Part shown: positions 23,212-36,439 of the stretch, piece by piece
How positions within the stretch are numbered: the first letter of the stretch is position 1
Layout: every line of letters starts with the position of its first letter
NCBI GenBank assembly: GCA_012295275.1
Contig: CM022677.1
Location: 22,949,253 to 23,013,252 of the forward strand
Length of the DNA stretch: 64,000 nt
Direction: 5' to 3'
From: Chrysomallon squamiferum
Lineage: Eukaryota > Mollusca > Gastropoda > Neomphalida > Peltospiridae
Notes under the pieces: model-generated
The model's database searches: none
Told to the model about the DNA's origin: nothing
Seen by the model: the letters and a program-made list of their open reading frames with translations, nothing else
Program-made: the position numbers and the translations under genes

Positions 23212-24576
23212 ATGAATCTAATATGGGATCTGATTATTCAAATACTTCTATTAGCCAATGGTTTGTACATCTCTTGTTAACAATTGATTATTTGAAATGA
23301 TTATTTATTATTATATATATATTTAACAAAAGTAGTAATAGTAGTAGTAGTAGTAGTAGCAGTAGTAGTAGTAGTGTAGTAGTAGTATTAGTAGTGTTAG
23401 TGATTATGATGATCAATGAAAATTCAGTATATTATATTAATGTTTAGACACTTTTTTATTAGTAGTAGTAGTAATAGTAGTAGAAGTAGTGATAGTAGTA
23501 GTAGTAGTAGTGATAGTAGTAGTAGTAGTAGTGATAGTAGTAGTAGTAGTAATGGTAGTAGAAGTAATAGTAGCTGTAGTAATAGTCAACAATATCATCA
23601 TCATAATGGTATACAGTGAGATTTCAACAGTAAAATTCTGCACTGCATTTGTAGACAGACTCGTACAGACAGACGCTGCAGTGGACGGCGGGTGGAGTTC
23701 ATGGAAAACAATAAGAAGAGAACCTGAATGCGACAAGACTTGTGGAGGATACGGCAGACATGAAGTAACTCAGAAACGAGAATGTAATAATCCTCCACCG
23801 TCTTCAGGAGGCAGACAGTGCGAAGGTTCTGATCATATAAGATCCCTTGAAGTACTTTGTGGTTCCTTAGAGCCCTGTCCAGGTATTACTATATCATCGT
23901 TTTTGTTGTTATTTTAGTTGTGGGTTTTTTCAGAATAGTAGCTGTACTAATGACAGTATGGTACCGAACCACTTATTCGGCTTCAGAAAAAAAAAGAGAT
24001 GATAATAATAAAATAAAATATAATGATAATAATAACAATTAAATAAATAAATTTAATAAATAGGAGTTAATTAATTTGTTTATGGTTTATTAAAACGATA
24101 AGAGGGTTTATTAATTTGTACCTCTAACTAGTCTATAATCTAGCAATATACACTAGAAGCCATAGAAGAGCTGCAGTAACTGCCTAAAATCACTGAAAGT
24201 AACAATCAGATTCTATTCAAGCACGAAATAAACATAACGACAAGGAGATGGACAAAATCCTGAAGGTTGGTAACGTCCTCCAAACAGATTTTCTGGATGT
24301 AGGATAAGAATGGTGAATGTGTTACAGTATATGACAAGCACAGAACCACGTCATCAGGCTAAAACATCATGACATCGTCAATATCTAATAATTTCCATTC
24401 CAAGGTCGCATGATTGGTTTAGAACTGTTCTAGTTGTTGTCAACTGTTTTATTATTATATATATATATATTTCTGCAGAGAACACATTAACACATAAAAC
24501 TGATATGTAAAAGTGGAGAAACTTACAACATTATCCAACCGAACAAAACTGAAGATATTTTAGTAGCAGCAATTTG

Positions 24577-24618
<42 letters not shown>

Positions 24619-25072
24619 ATATTAGTAGTAGTAGTAGTAATTGTGGAAGTATTAATAGTAGTAGTAGTTATTGTTCTTGTTTTCGTAGAATATAATGCTG
24701 CAGATTAGGCCTACCCCTGTCAGTAACTGTTCTGTCCATTCTAGAAATACTGTAATGACTGTTTTCATTATTTTACTTTATTTTTACATCTTTCATTTCC
24801 TTTTGCATGCGTGATGTGTGACGTGTGTGTGTGTATGTGTGTTTTAAACCTATTCTGTGTGCTATATTGTCTAGATGACTATGGCTTCTGGAGTTCGTGG
24901 AAAGTTATCTACAGAGGAAACTGTAGTGCTGACTGCAAAGGTGGAGAACTTTATTACGTCAAAAAAAGAAGGAAATGTAATAAAATGGACTCTAAGCTAT
25001 CGAGACAAACTTGTGAAGGATCCAACTCCATAAATGAAAAATACAGATGTCGAAGAGGATTAGATTGTCCCG

Positions 25073-25133
<61 letters not shown>

Positions 25134-26458
25134 GTAATCATGAACTTCAGTTGTTTTTCTTTTGTCAGTAAATATTTTACTAGAATTTGCTGTTTACGTA
25201 TAAAAATAACCACATCAGTTTTTTAGGTCATCTTAAAAAGATAAGCGTGTTCATTCAAAATATTCTTGATATCTGAAAAATCATTAATATACATGGGTAT
25301 GTACGTTTGTCGTGTATACGTGTATGTTACTGTGTGTGGTTGAGTTTGTGTGGTTTTGTGTGTGTGTGTGTGTGTGTGCATGCGCGTCTGTTTGCGAGTT
25401 GGAATTACAAATTTATTAATTAATAATTTCAGTCGTATCATTCTTGTTTTCTCTGCTAAGTTCATGGAAAGTGGTCAAGCTGGTCGGTGGTCAGTAGTTC
25501 CGACTGTTCCGACGCCTGCAACCGTACGGTCATTTACAGGAGAAAATGCACTCACCCCCCGCCATCCGCAGGAGGAGAGGCTTGTCCTGGTGCGGGTTTT
25601 ATTTTTCAATTTGAAGAATGTTTTGATGGAAAATGTTGTAAGTCAAGTTATATATATATACTTATACTTATATAGTTATTTTTCGAAAACTTCAGCGGAA
25701 ACCAATCTGGTACAGCTTATTGAACATTTGAACATCTTAACTGATTGAAAATTGTAATATCTGCCCACGTGTTGGTACTTGCATACTGCTTATCTAACTG
25801 AAAAGTCTTTAAAAAATTCAATAATTCGATAACTGACAATATTTTATAACATCAATAGAAAAAAACCAGTTCCTTCGTGTTCTTCTCCATGTCTTTATAA
25901 TTTTTATATTTTAAAAGATTCATCGATTATCTGAAAAGCAACACCCTCACATCCTTTCCTCGTATTTTGTAACCAATGGTATCAGTCAGTGACTTCAAAA
26001 CTGAAATCTGATGAAAACACACCAAGACAAAATGTCAGTGATTTCAAAACTCAAATCTGACGTAAACATACTAAGACAAAAAGTGACTTCAAAACTGAAG
26101 TCTGACGTAAAAACACTAAGACAAAATGTCACTGACGTAGCTGGTTTTACGACCAGCCTTCCCTTACTGCCCTAAATTCGTTCGTTAATATTTAACAACT
26201 TACTTACAAAATAAAGCTGTCTGTAATTGAATATACATATTTGTTATGGTAACTGTTAACTTGTGATTATTTGCAAATATATGCATGTATGTATACATAT
26301 ATATATATATATATATATCAAATATATATCTATGTATGTATGTATGTATACAACTTCTAAGTAAATATATAATTTATTATTATTATTATTATTATTATCA
26401 TTGATATTATTATTATTACTATTATTATTATTATTATCATTGATATTATTATTATTAC

Positions 26459-26517
<59 letters not shown>

Positions 26518-27689
26518 TATTATTACTGCAGTGACAAAAGAAACTAGTTCTGAAAAGAACAAACATTTAGTAATGACTGTTCCTCTCTTGTTTCTGGTTG
26601 TTCCTGTTCTCTGCTGCCTTTACTTCAGGTGATTCTGTCTTTATAATTTCCAGTTTAAATACGTTGTCTTTCATTTGTTTACACATACATACATACATAC
26701 ATACATACATACACACACACACATACATAGATACATACATACATACATACATATATACACATATACACACACATACATACACATATACATACATACATAC
26801 ATACATATATATATATCAGTGCGTGTGAATGGGTGCCATACATTCTGGTCAGGGTTTGTGACGTGATTGGACTTTGTCCTCCTGCGCCAATGCGTTATCG
26901 AATATAGTCTATGTGCACAGTCTATTCACGTCTACATAAGACAGAGAATATTCCAAAAGCTAACACTGCATACATACACACATACTAATTCACTTATTTT
27001 CTAACTCCACTACTGAGACAATGTGTGTATTTCCGTGTCCAGTGTGTGCCTTTAGCTGTCTGTGTGTGTGTGTGTGTTTTTGGGTACGTACTTAAATAGG
27101 TACGTGTGATAAAACGGTGCTTACTTTATTGCAGGTGTTTAATTTTATTTTATATATTTATTTTATCTATAATTATTTAACAAGAATGTATTTGTATTTT
27201 ATTTGAAGATATAGAAGAAGGAAACCTAAGGAGAAGGAGTCTATATCTAAATCTAAGCGACCAGCAGAAGCATCAGCACCAACACCAGCACCAACAACAA
27301 CATCATCACGACGACAATCAAGAACATCATCACGATCACCATCACGAACATCATCACGACAACAATCCCTATCACCAAGACCAACATCATCACGAGGACC
27401 ATCACTATCACCAAGACCAACATCATCACGACGACCATCACTATCAGCACGACCAACATCATCACGACGACCATCACTATCACCACGACCAACATCATCA
27501 CGACGACCATCACTATCACCAAGACCAACATCATCACGACGACCATCACTATCACCAAGACCAACATCATCACGACGACCATCACGACGACCATCACTTC
27601 ACCCTCATTCACATCACCGATTGCCCTCAAACAAAAGCAGTCGTGATTTACGTAAAACATCAGATCATCGAAATCGATCAAAAAAGTAG
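23212..27689 (+). CDS. Gene 4 (A1): three-repeat TSP1 membrane protein with Arg/Ser/Pro-rich tail
   Basis: Exons: signal 23212-23260; TSP1 23682-23882, 24875-25072, 25461-25637; TM 26532-26628; tail 27209-27689. They sum to 1203 nt, 400 residues plus stop. The signal peptide starts M-N-L-I-W-D-L-I-I-Q-I-L-L-L-A-N and splices in phase 1 (AATG, gtttgt). Repeat 1 has [15 protein letters not shown] and NNPPPSSGG; repeat 2 has FWSSW and CSADC; repeat 3 has KWSSWS and CSDACNRTV, the juxtamembrane subtype. The TM exon reads HLVMTVPLLFLVVPVLCCLY and ends in phase 2, which sets the tail frame. The tail of about 160 residues starts YRRRKPKEKES and then repeats a 12-residue unit of the type TSSRRPSLSPRP, with six RRPS sites. 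A second plus frame through the tail is also open and would be His/Asp-rich, but the intron phase selects the Arg/Ser frame. An upstream ATG at 23204 is out of frame. Confidence 0.85.
25985..26140. repeat. Three copies of a ~47-bp unit in A1 intron
   Basis: Units of the form GACTTCAAAACTGAAATCTG followed by ACGTAAA and CTAAGACAAAATGTC. The same block is present in A2 at about 38590-38745. Confidence 0.65.
26376..26520. repeat. (ATT)n with ATC variants in A1
   Basis: Runs up to the acceptor of the A1 TM exon. The A2 copy at 38990-39135 is shorter and interrupted. Confidence 0.95.
27325..27600 (+). repeat. 36-bp coding minisatellite in the A1 tail
   Basis: About seven units of 36 bases encoding TSSRRPSLSPRP with small variations. 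It lies inside the tail exon and is preserved, with identical length, in A2 at 39921-40196. Confidence 0.85.
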
Positions 27690-27904
27690 AAATTAAAGAA
27701 AATACAACAAAGAAACTGTATCTGGTCATGTTTCAATGCTTATGTGTTTACAAAGAATTTAAATGTCAGAAAGTAATAATCAGATGAGTTCCCTGGTGAA
27801 CTGATGATTAATGATGTAAATGATATTCTATAAAGTCTGAAATCACCCTGTGGTAACAGGTATCATAGAACCAACTGATTGCAGCCAAATTTCGATTCAA
27901 TACT

Positions 27905-28310
27905 TAGAGAGAGGTCATATGATGGCTCACCATGACATCCCCTTCCCACCATGATGCTGCTGCCTCCATCGATCCGGTGGCGTCGATTGACGTAGTTTAC
28001 ACCAGGACGTCTGTAGACGCGGATGAGACAGTCGTTAGACCTGAGAGTGAGACTGGTCCAGTGAACTCTTTGTCACTGACGAGTACACGAGTCCTGTCTA
28101 GCGTGTAGCTGGTGTACAGGACTGCGCGCATTCCTTGAAACACAGTCATAGTTATTTCTTTCACTGTGCTCTGGGGAGGGTCTTTCTCTACGTGAACGAC
28201 CTGTAACAGAATTCTTTGCTTCGTACGATCGGGACAGTGGATCAGTGAGGCGTCTGATAACCCGTCTCAGATTTTCATTTAAACGGGAATCGTGGATATG
28301 ACATGCATGT
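27905..28310 (-). pseudogene. Decayed Tc1/mariner-like transposase fragment, copy 1
   Basis: This stretch is distinctly less AT-rich than its surroundings. Reading the minus strand in shifting frames gives pieces with the order and look of a Tc1-family transposase: a VIRRLTDP and NSVTGRSRRERP segment near the helix-turn-helix end, then TRVLVSDKEFT (compare the family's VLFSDESRF with a catalytic Asp), then NDCLIRVYRRPG and DGGSSIMVG (compare GGGSVMVWG). Frameshifts and stops break it. No terminal repeats were identified. It lies between genes A1 and B1. Confidence 0.6.
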
Positions 28311-28724
28311 GCAAAGATGATAATGAGGCAATTTTCGAAAAATCAGCTAAAACTCATCAGACCTTTTGCGTTGGCCCTAATGTTCTGTCAACCAATACTA
28401 GTCTACAAAATCAATGATAGAAGGCTTGATTTCATTAAATCTAAATCTGTTAACATGTAATACTATCAAGAGTGACATTACGAATTAGCTAGTACAATGG
28501 ACATTCAGATAATGTGTTGTTGTTTCTTTTTTTTAAATGTCTTCTGAGTCTTAAATTATTTTGATTACTATATATTATTTGCTCACTCACAGACTCACAC
28601 ACTTACACACACTATGTGTGTTATACAGCACTGTATATAAGATAATATGTTTTCGACAATCCACCATTCTTCTCTGGCTTGTATAATACCATGCTATATC
28701 TCGCTAATTCCTGAATTACTTTCC

Positions 28725-28833
<109 letters not shown>

Positions 28834-28993
28834 CTATCTATCTCTCTCTCATACATGCACAGGCATACACACACACCCACACACAGAAACATACAGACAT
28901 ACAACTCGCATATTAACAGATCGCGTCAACACAGAGAAAGAACTACATTGTTTTACTTCACGATTCCTATAGATAACGTACTACACAAATTTA

Positions 28994-29015
28994 TGACGTC
29001 AGTAATTACCTCATA
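28994..29015 (+). promoter_or_regulatory. Conserved CRE-like element upstream of B1
   Basis: A full TGACGTCA palindrome followed by GTAATTACCTCATA, about 590 bases before the B1 start codon. The consensus TGACGTCAGYRATKACCTCA recurs upstream of B2 and of both C loci. A role as a cAMP/bZIP response site is inference from the motif. Confidence 0.45.
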
Positions 29016-29351
29016 TTTTTATAAAACGACAAGTCCAAGATCCAGGAAGTATTTTGAACTGTACATTACCTAATCAATAAAACAGATGACAAATGTTCAC
29101 TGCATCTGTTTGGTTTCGGTAAAGAAAATAGTTTGAAACTGCATACGGAAGATGATTATCAGCTTTATGAATTATAGTTGTTACGTTAGCGAATATGAGA
29201 TAGAAAAAGTTAGGGATTATAAGTCGCTCTATCTGTATGTTTTTTGTTTTTATTTTCACCTGTACATCTATACGTTTATGTCAGTGATGTAGATCATAAG
29301 AATTTCTTTTGTTCAGAATAAGGAACTCGATAAAAGGTAGAAAGTCCACTA

Positions 29352-29509
<158 letters not shown>

Positions 29510-29586
29510 ACTGATTATTTTCACCGTCATCAACATAATCATCATTATAATAATTATATTTTATTATATTGTCAGAATACAGAAAA

Positions 29587-29770
29587 ATGAGGTTTGTTAC
29601 GAAGATTCTTATAGTATCCTATGCGATACTCGTAATAAATGGTATTTATTTTGTTTTAATACGAGATTATTTAATTATAACTATATGAACAGATACATAG
29701 ATGTTTATAGATAATACACATACACAGACCCACACAGACACATATATACAAACATGCGTAGGTTATAACT

Positions 29771-29809
<39 letters not shown>

Positions 29810-31217
29810 AACACACAAACACATACACAGTCATACATATATATACATACATAAATTCATTTATACATATATATAAGTATATACATTTAGTATGTAGTAG
29901 TAGTTGTAGTAGTAGTAGTGATACCAGCAGTAATAGCAGTAGCAGAAGTAATAGTAGTAGTAGTAGTGATAGTAGTAGTAGTAGTAATAGTAGTAATAGT
30001 GATAGTAGTAATAGTAACAGTAAATATTTCCTCTGCATTTGTAGACAGACTCGTACAGACAGACACTGCAGTGGACGGCGGATGGAGTTCATGGAAAACA
30101 TTAATTATAGGACCTGAATGCGACAAGACTTGTGGAGGATACGGCACACGGCTAGTAACTCAGACACGAGAATGTAATAATCCTCCACCGTCTTCAGGAG
30201 GCAGTCAGTGCGAAGGTTCCGGATATAAAAGTCAAGTTACAGAACAGTGCGGTTCCCCCAAAGCCTGTCCAGGTATTACTCTTCGTAATACAGAAGTCGT
30301 GAACTAGTAGTCGTTCTAGCTGTTGTTTCTAATGATAACGACAAAGAAAATGTTAGCGTTTACGTAGATATTTTGTTTGTCTTCAGTGATAAATTGCAGG
30401 ATCTCAAATACAGACTTTATTTTACTGATAGCCTATATTATTAGTGTGTACTGCTTAAAACGAAATTATATACGTTTATCACAACTCTGTTTTTAACCAT
30501 TAGAGGGAGTATGGAGTATGTGGTCAGTTATTTACAAAGGAAGATGTAGTGCTACGTGTACAGGCGGACCCGTTTACCTGCTTACAAAACGACGGACCTG
30601 TATGTTTCTAAAGGGAATAGACGACTGCATAGGACCCAGAGTTATAAACGAAACACTTCTATGTCAAACAGGACAAGACTGTCCCGGTATTATTGTTGTC
30701 GTTCTTGTTCTCGTTGTTGTTGTTTATGTTGCGGTTGTTTACTATTTGGTAGTAGCAGAAATTCTTTGCAGACATTTTACTAAATATTTGCTACGAATTT
30801 CTCTGTGTGTATGTGTGTGTGTGTTTGTGTGTGTGTGTGTTTTCCTACTTGTGTAGCTGTACAGCTGAACAAGTCTAGTGAGGACAACCGTTCAGTTCTC
30901 TTAAAAGCACAGAGCTTTTTAATTTCATGCTAGTTAAAATAAATAAATAAAACGCAAATACTTAATTCAATTAAGAGAGATTGGCTCTGAGAGATAATAG
31001 TAATAAAATACTTGCTAAAACATCTCGTAACGAGGGTTTGCTTCTTATGTAATTCTTGCACACTCACTGCTGCTGGTACGTAATGTAAAAAGGTCATACA
31101 ATGCAGTCTCAGTTTCGTTTCGCAAATCAACCAATCAACTATCCAGCTCTCCTGACGGTGTTCAGTCAAAATGTTCCCAATAACAGTGTTAAACACTACA
31201 AACAAAGAAACAAACAA

Positions 31218-31293
<76 letters not shown>

Positions 31294-32517
31294 GAATAAA
31301 ATAAAATAATAATAACAGCATAACACAATTAGTTAATTGGTACCGAAAATGCGATTGGAAATAAGCGAATTAAAAATAATACAAAAGTGAGACAAAATAG
31401 TGAATAGGCTACGTTTTGTTCAGAAACGAGGATTAATTTCGTTTCCACCGTCTAAATTCTGACACGGTGATTCAGGAACAACACAATATCAAACACGTAT
31501 ACAAACATCTGTCTGTGTGTGTGTACGTGTCTGTGAGTGCACGTATACTGTATAAGTAAATAATTTTGTTTTCTCTGCTAAGTTGACGGATGTTAACGAC
31601 AAAGAAAATGTTAGCGTTTACATAGACATTCTGTTTGTCTTCAATGATAAATTGCAGTATCTCAAATACAGACTTTATTTTACTGATAGCCTATATTATT
31701 AGTGTGTACTGCTTAAAAGGAAATTATATACGTTTATCACAACTCTATTTTTAACCATTAGACGGAGTATGGAGTACGTGGACAGTTAATTACATAGGAG
31801 CATGTAGTGCAACGTGTCGAGGCACAGAAGTTCAAATGCGTATAAAACGACGGACCTGTGTGTCTCTAAAGGGAATAGACGACTGCGTAGGACCCAGAGC
31901 TATAAATGAAACAGTTCTATGTCAAATAGGAGAATACTGTCCCGGTATTATTGTTGTCGTTCTTGTTGTCGTCGTTGTTGTTGTTGTTGTTGCGGTTGCT
32001 TGCTATTTGGTAGTAGCAGAAATTCTTTGCAGATATTTTACTAAATATTTGCTACGAATTTCTCTGTGTCTATGTGTGTGTGTGTTTGTGTGTGTGCGAG
32101 TTTTGCTGCTTCTGTACCCGTACAGCTGAACAAGTCTAGTCAAGACAACCGTTCAGTTCTTTGAAAAGCAAAGAGCTTTTTAATTCCATGCTAGTTAAAA
32201 TAAATAAATGAAATGCAAATACTTAATTTAATTAAGAGAGATTGCCTCTGGCTGTTTTATGTGACTTTTTACAAAATGTGAGCAGTAAAACAAATAATCG
32301 TAATAAAATACTTGCTAAAACAGTTTCTAACGAGGGTTTGCTTGTTATGTAAATCTTGCACACTCACTGCTGCTGGTACGTAATGTAAAAAGGTCATACA
32401 ATGCAGTCTGAATTTCGTTTGGCAAATCAACCAATCAACAAGCCAGATCTCCTGACAGTGTTCAGTCAAAATGTTCCCAATAATAGTGTTAAACACTACA
32501 AACAAAGAAACTAACAA

Positions 32518-32556
<39 letters not shown>

Positions 32557-33157
32557 CATAATAATTAATTAATCAATAAATAAATAAAGAAGGATAAAAT
32601 AAAATAATAATAACACCATTACACAATTATTTAATTGGTACCGAAAATGCGATTGAAAATAAGCGAATTAAAAATAACACAAAAGTTAGACAAAATAGTG
32701 AATAGGCTACGTTTTGTTCAGAAACGAGGATTAATTTCGTTTCCACCGTCTAAATTCTGACACTGTGATTTAGGAACAACACAATATCAAACACGTATAC
32801 AAACATCTGTCTGTGTCTGTGAGTACACGTATAATGTATAAGTAAATAATCTTGTTTTCTCTGCTAAGTTGACGGACTCTGGACAACGTGGTGGCTGTCT
32901 GCACCATTAGAATGCCCGGAGGAGTGTAAGCGCACCCGCATTTGGAATAGAACGTGCACCAACCCACCACCGTCTGCAAGCGGGAAGACGTGCGCGGGGG
33001 TTGGAAACAAGAACGATACTGAAAAATGTTTTGATGGAAAATGTGGTAAGTAGTAAATTGTTATATATATGTATCTAAGTATGCATGGATGGAAGGATGT
33101 GTGTGTGTGTGTTACATATATAGATATATACACACAATAATCTAAGATGCTGATTAT

Positions 33158-33247
<90 letters not shown>

Positions 33248-33832
33248 CTCTCTTTCTCTCTCTCTCTCTCTATCTCTCTTTCTCTCCGTTTCTCACGCTG
33301 TTTTGTTGCACTCTGCCTTTCTCACATTTTCTTTCCTTACAATACTGCTACTAGTGTTACTTCTATTTACTACAGCTATTATTTTTCATCTATTCACATT
33401 TTTTTTATGATGATGGAAAGTATTATTATTATTACTCTGTTATCATTATTATTATTATTATTATAGTGTCACGGAAATTGGATAACGAAAGAAAAAACAT
33501 AATTTTGATAATTTCGATCACGATGTTATGTTTTGCTTGTGCTGTCGGATTGTACTGCAGTTATTTAAGGTATTTTCACTGTACTAAAATAGCTCTGTTG
33601 TCTGCTGTTGTCAGAAATAACACAGCTGTTAGACTCGGGGTGAAATATTGACATTGAGCTTTCAGATGTTTTGTTTTTTAAAATCCTTTTGTTATCGATA
33701 ATTAAATTAAGATATGTATCTTCTAAGTATAAACATTTATTTTTTATTGTTGTTGTTTTTGCTTATGGTGTTATTCATATATGTATCTATATGTCTGTTT
33801 GTGTGTATATATATTAGGTTTTATTATTATTA

Positions 33833-33876
<44 letters not shown>

Positions 33877-34005
33877 AGTATTCAGTGTTTCTTCCCTGTG
33901 TATTTTAACATAGGTCTTGTTGTAAACTGATGGTAGAATTGAGATGCTGGTTGATTCCACTCAAATTGCTTTTACAATTACTAGCTTTATCCAGCGTCTG
34001 AAGTT

Positions 34006-34036
<31 letters not shown>

Positions 34037-34205
34037 TTTTGTCATTTTTTAAATAATTAGCTAGAATTGTATACGTATTTATTTTCTTGACAGATACGTG
34101 AAACGGAAAAACAAGCAGAATGAAGTAAAAGCAATTGACGAAGAAAAGAGAGAAGGTGCTGCAAAAGACAATCCTGCATTTGTTCCACATGATAAACATA
34201 TTTAA
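29587..34205 (+). CDS. Gene 5 (B1): four-repeat TSP1 membrane protein
   Basis: Exons: signal 29587-29641; TSP1 30072-30272 (type a), 30504-30686 (type b), 31762-31944 (second b), 32869-33045 (type c); TM 33467-33569; tail 34094-34205. They sum to 1014 nt, 337 residues plus stop. The signal starts M-R-F-V-T-K-I-L-I-V and ends AATG before gtattt. Type a has VDGGWSSW and CDKTCGG; type b has VWSMWS, CSATC and KGIDDC; type c has WTTWW and CPEECKRTR and is the juxtamembrane form. The TM exon encodes IILIISITMLCFACAVGLYC. The 37-residue tail is charged, begins RYVKRKNKQNE and contains KDNPAF. Compared with B2, one c and one a exon are missing between the two b exons, and a short stump of the lost c exon remains at 31583-31590. 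Confidence 0.85.
31583..31590 (+). pseudogene. Eight-base stump of a deleted type c TSP1 exon in B1
   Basis: The sequence ctctgctaag followed by TTGACGGA matches the acceptor and first bases of the B-gene c exon. It then changes abruptly to tgttaacgacaaagaaaatg, which matches the intron that follows type a exons. This marks the point where one c exon, an intron and one a exon were deleted relative to B2. Confidence 0.75.
33165..33291. repeat. (CT)n microsatellite in B1
   Basis: CT run with interruptions near its end. The B2 counterpart is 45991-46082. Confidence 0.95.
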
Positions 34206-35460
34206 AAAGGAAGATGATGTTGCAAAAGACTAATTATTATAATACACATACAAACATAAATATATATAAACGGACACACACACACATTATATATATGTTA
34301 CAGTGAATCTGAGACACTCATTATTACGCTTTACGACTGAAAATGTGCAGTTCACAAAAACTACTGAAACTCGTGATTAACGATGACTGAAGTGATTCAA
34401 GTCTGACAGTACTGACACTTACATGAAGACTCTTCATAACAAAACATTTTAAGAGAACATAAAGTAAACACTGATTTTACATAAAGTATACACTGATGTT
34501 TACATAAAGTATACACTGATTTAAAATAGTATCTACAACAATACTTGAATATCAAAAGAAAAGGCTCTGATAATCGAGATTAGAGAAACTTTTGCGTTAT
34601 TTCGCGTACAGGAAATTCGCGAAAATACTGAATTGTTTGGCGTTACGCTTAATGACTGGTTTCACAGATTACTGTAACATTATCTATGTATGTATGTATG
34701 TGTGTATGTATGTATGTATATATCTATGAATGTATGTATCTATCTATGTAGGTTGGCAGGTATGTGTGTGTATGTCTCTGTGTGTTTGTTTATGTGTTTG
34801 TGTTATGGATTTGATTAAATAGGGATTTACACTAAGAGTTGCCTCGAGATACTTTATTTAAAACTTATGAAATCGGTATTTTAATAAATAAATAAATAAA
34901 TACAGTTTGATAATCAACATTTATGTTTTCTTCTGTATTTCATTCATTTATATAATCAGTTAAAACATACACATACCCAGACACACACATATACACACAA
35001 ATACATCCATACATATAAAAGTAATATTCAACTATGTGCAGTAAAAATAACACTGATGTTGTATTTACAAAGTAAGCTGCTCTATGCTACTTCTGCTATC
35101 ACTACGACTACTACAATGACCATTCTCCACAACCCAGTAATAATAATAATAATAATAATAATATATTTAGATGGTCTACTGATTTCACAGTTTGATTGAA
35201 TTTATCCAAAAGAAAAATGTTACTTAAAATATATTAATATTTATGTTGTCATTAGGAAATGTTAAATAATACATTACACCCAAACACTTCACAAATACAT
35301 GGGGAACAATGGAGCATAGGTTTAAGAGATCAGCTTTATCTTGCAAAGGTAGCCATGCGGTTAGGTTCTTTTTTGCGATGTTTGCAGTAAAGTACATTCC
35401 ACCCAACGTACTATTGTGGTCCATCCATTTGTTTTCTTTAAAACAAGTTCCGGTTATTTA

Positions 35461-35482
35461 TGACGTCAGCGATTACCTCATA
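35461..35482 (+). promoter_or_regulatory. CRE-like element upstream of stranded C signal exon
   Basis: TGACGTCAGCGATTACCTCA, about 450 bases before the C1 ATG. Confidence 0.4.
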
Positions 35483-35910
35483 AATTCACAAGTTCTTTTT
35501 TTATGAAATATCGAGAGCAAAGGTCATTAAACAGTGATTAAGGTATCTGTAAAATTCTACAATAGATGACAAATATCTATTTTATTACAGGTTGTTTTGT
35601 GATGTTGAGAAATTACTGCTAGAAAGATTTATATGCCATTTAGAAGCCGATAATCATTATTATAAGATTAAATTATATTGTGGCTATGCTGAAATCGATG
35701 TTAATATTTCTCTTTGGCTCTCTCTATGTTTCTGTTATGTTATTGGTCATCAGTATAAATTATTTTTATAATAAGAAAAAATCTAAAATAATAAATGAAT
35801 GTTATTTAGTATTACTTTACTGATATCATCATCATCATTATCATTATTATTACCAATAGCATTATCAATTCTGCTTTGTTTTGACATAATTAGTGAAAAC
35901 AAAATGAAGA

Positions 35911-35964
35911 ATTTGTTGAAGATATTTATTGTCTATGTTTATTGTTTATACTTCATGGTATGTT
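35911..35964 (+). pseudogene. Stranded signal-peptide exon of a C-type gene (C1)
   Basis: This is a near copy of the gene 8 signal exon: ATG AAG AAT TTG TTG AAG ATA TTT is identical, followed by a gtatgt donor. It is two bases longer than the gene 8 exon, so the donor falls in phase 0 rather than phase 1 and would not join in frame to the family's phase-1 exons. No Thr-rich, TSP1, TM or tail exon of the C type follows. Similarity to the gene 8 locus stops near 36114 and similarity to the A upstream region starts within a few bases, so the exon was cut off from its gene by the duplication junction. Confidence 0.75.
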
Positions 35965-36439
35965 TGTTTATTTTTCACAATACGAACCAATTACTTTTAC
36001 CATACTATGAAGTTGATACACCGTTCTTAATTCATAACGTCAACAACTCATGAATTCTGCTACTAAAGGTATAAATGATAACAAATAAATAAGAAAAGAA
36101 AAAAGAAAAATATCTACACTTGTCCTTTGCTTTTTGCACTCATTCGTGAAGCTGTTTTTTTCTTCCTTCACAATGACAGTTTGTATAGAATTTTTGAGGA
36201 AATTAAGCTCCAGTCATATAAAACTGTGTCAAAAAATATCTCATAATCTTCCAGACAAACATCCTCTCTTCGGCAGAGTAACTGGATTTCATTCAGTTGA
36301 TTCGTAAGACAGGAGTCCTTTGCCTCTACTATCATTACCAGTTCAAACTAATTCTACAGCCTACGATTATTTCTAAAGCATTAAAATATTGTTTTGTCAA
36401 GTTCCTTTCTGTGTTTATTGCAGGCACTCCGTATGGAGA

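Larger units (their letters stand above)
34206..36423. other. Region between B1 and A2
   Basis: Holds the 5' region and signal exon of a C-type gene, then the duplication junction near 36115, then the A upstream region. Confidence 0.65.

Noticed and set aside
27253-27640. CRISPR-like regular repeats
   Set aside because: The repeats are coding or intronic minisatellites without unique spacers, in a eukaryotic genome.
27253-27729. 158-residue Val/Met-rich minus-strand ORF, repeated at 39849-40325
   Set aside because: Shadow of the A tail minisatellite. Splice phase and the preceding TM exon fix the plus-strand Arg/Ser frame.
29074-29259. 61-residue minus-strand ORF identical at 41671-41856
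   Set aside because: Identity follows from the recent duplication. It lies in the B 5' region with no supporting signals.
35309-35506. 65-residue ORF with a partial copy at 48110-48367
   Set aside because: The two copies are open in different frames with different lengths. The conservation is due to the duplication and fits a non-coding 5' region.
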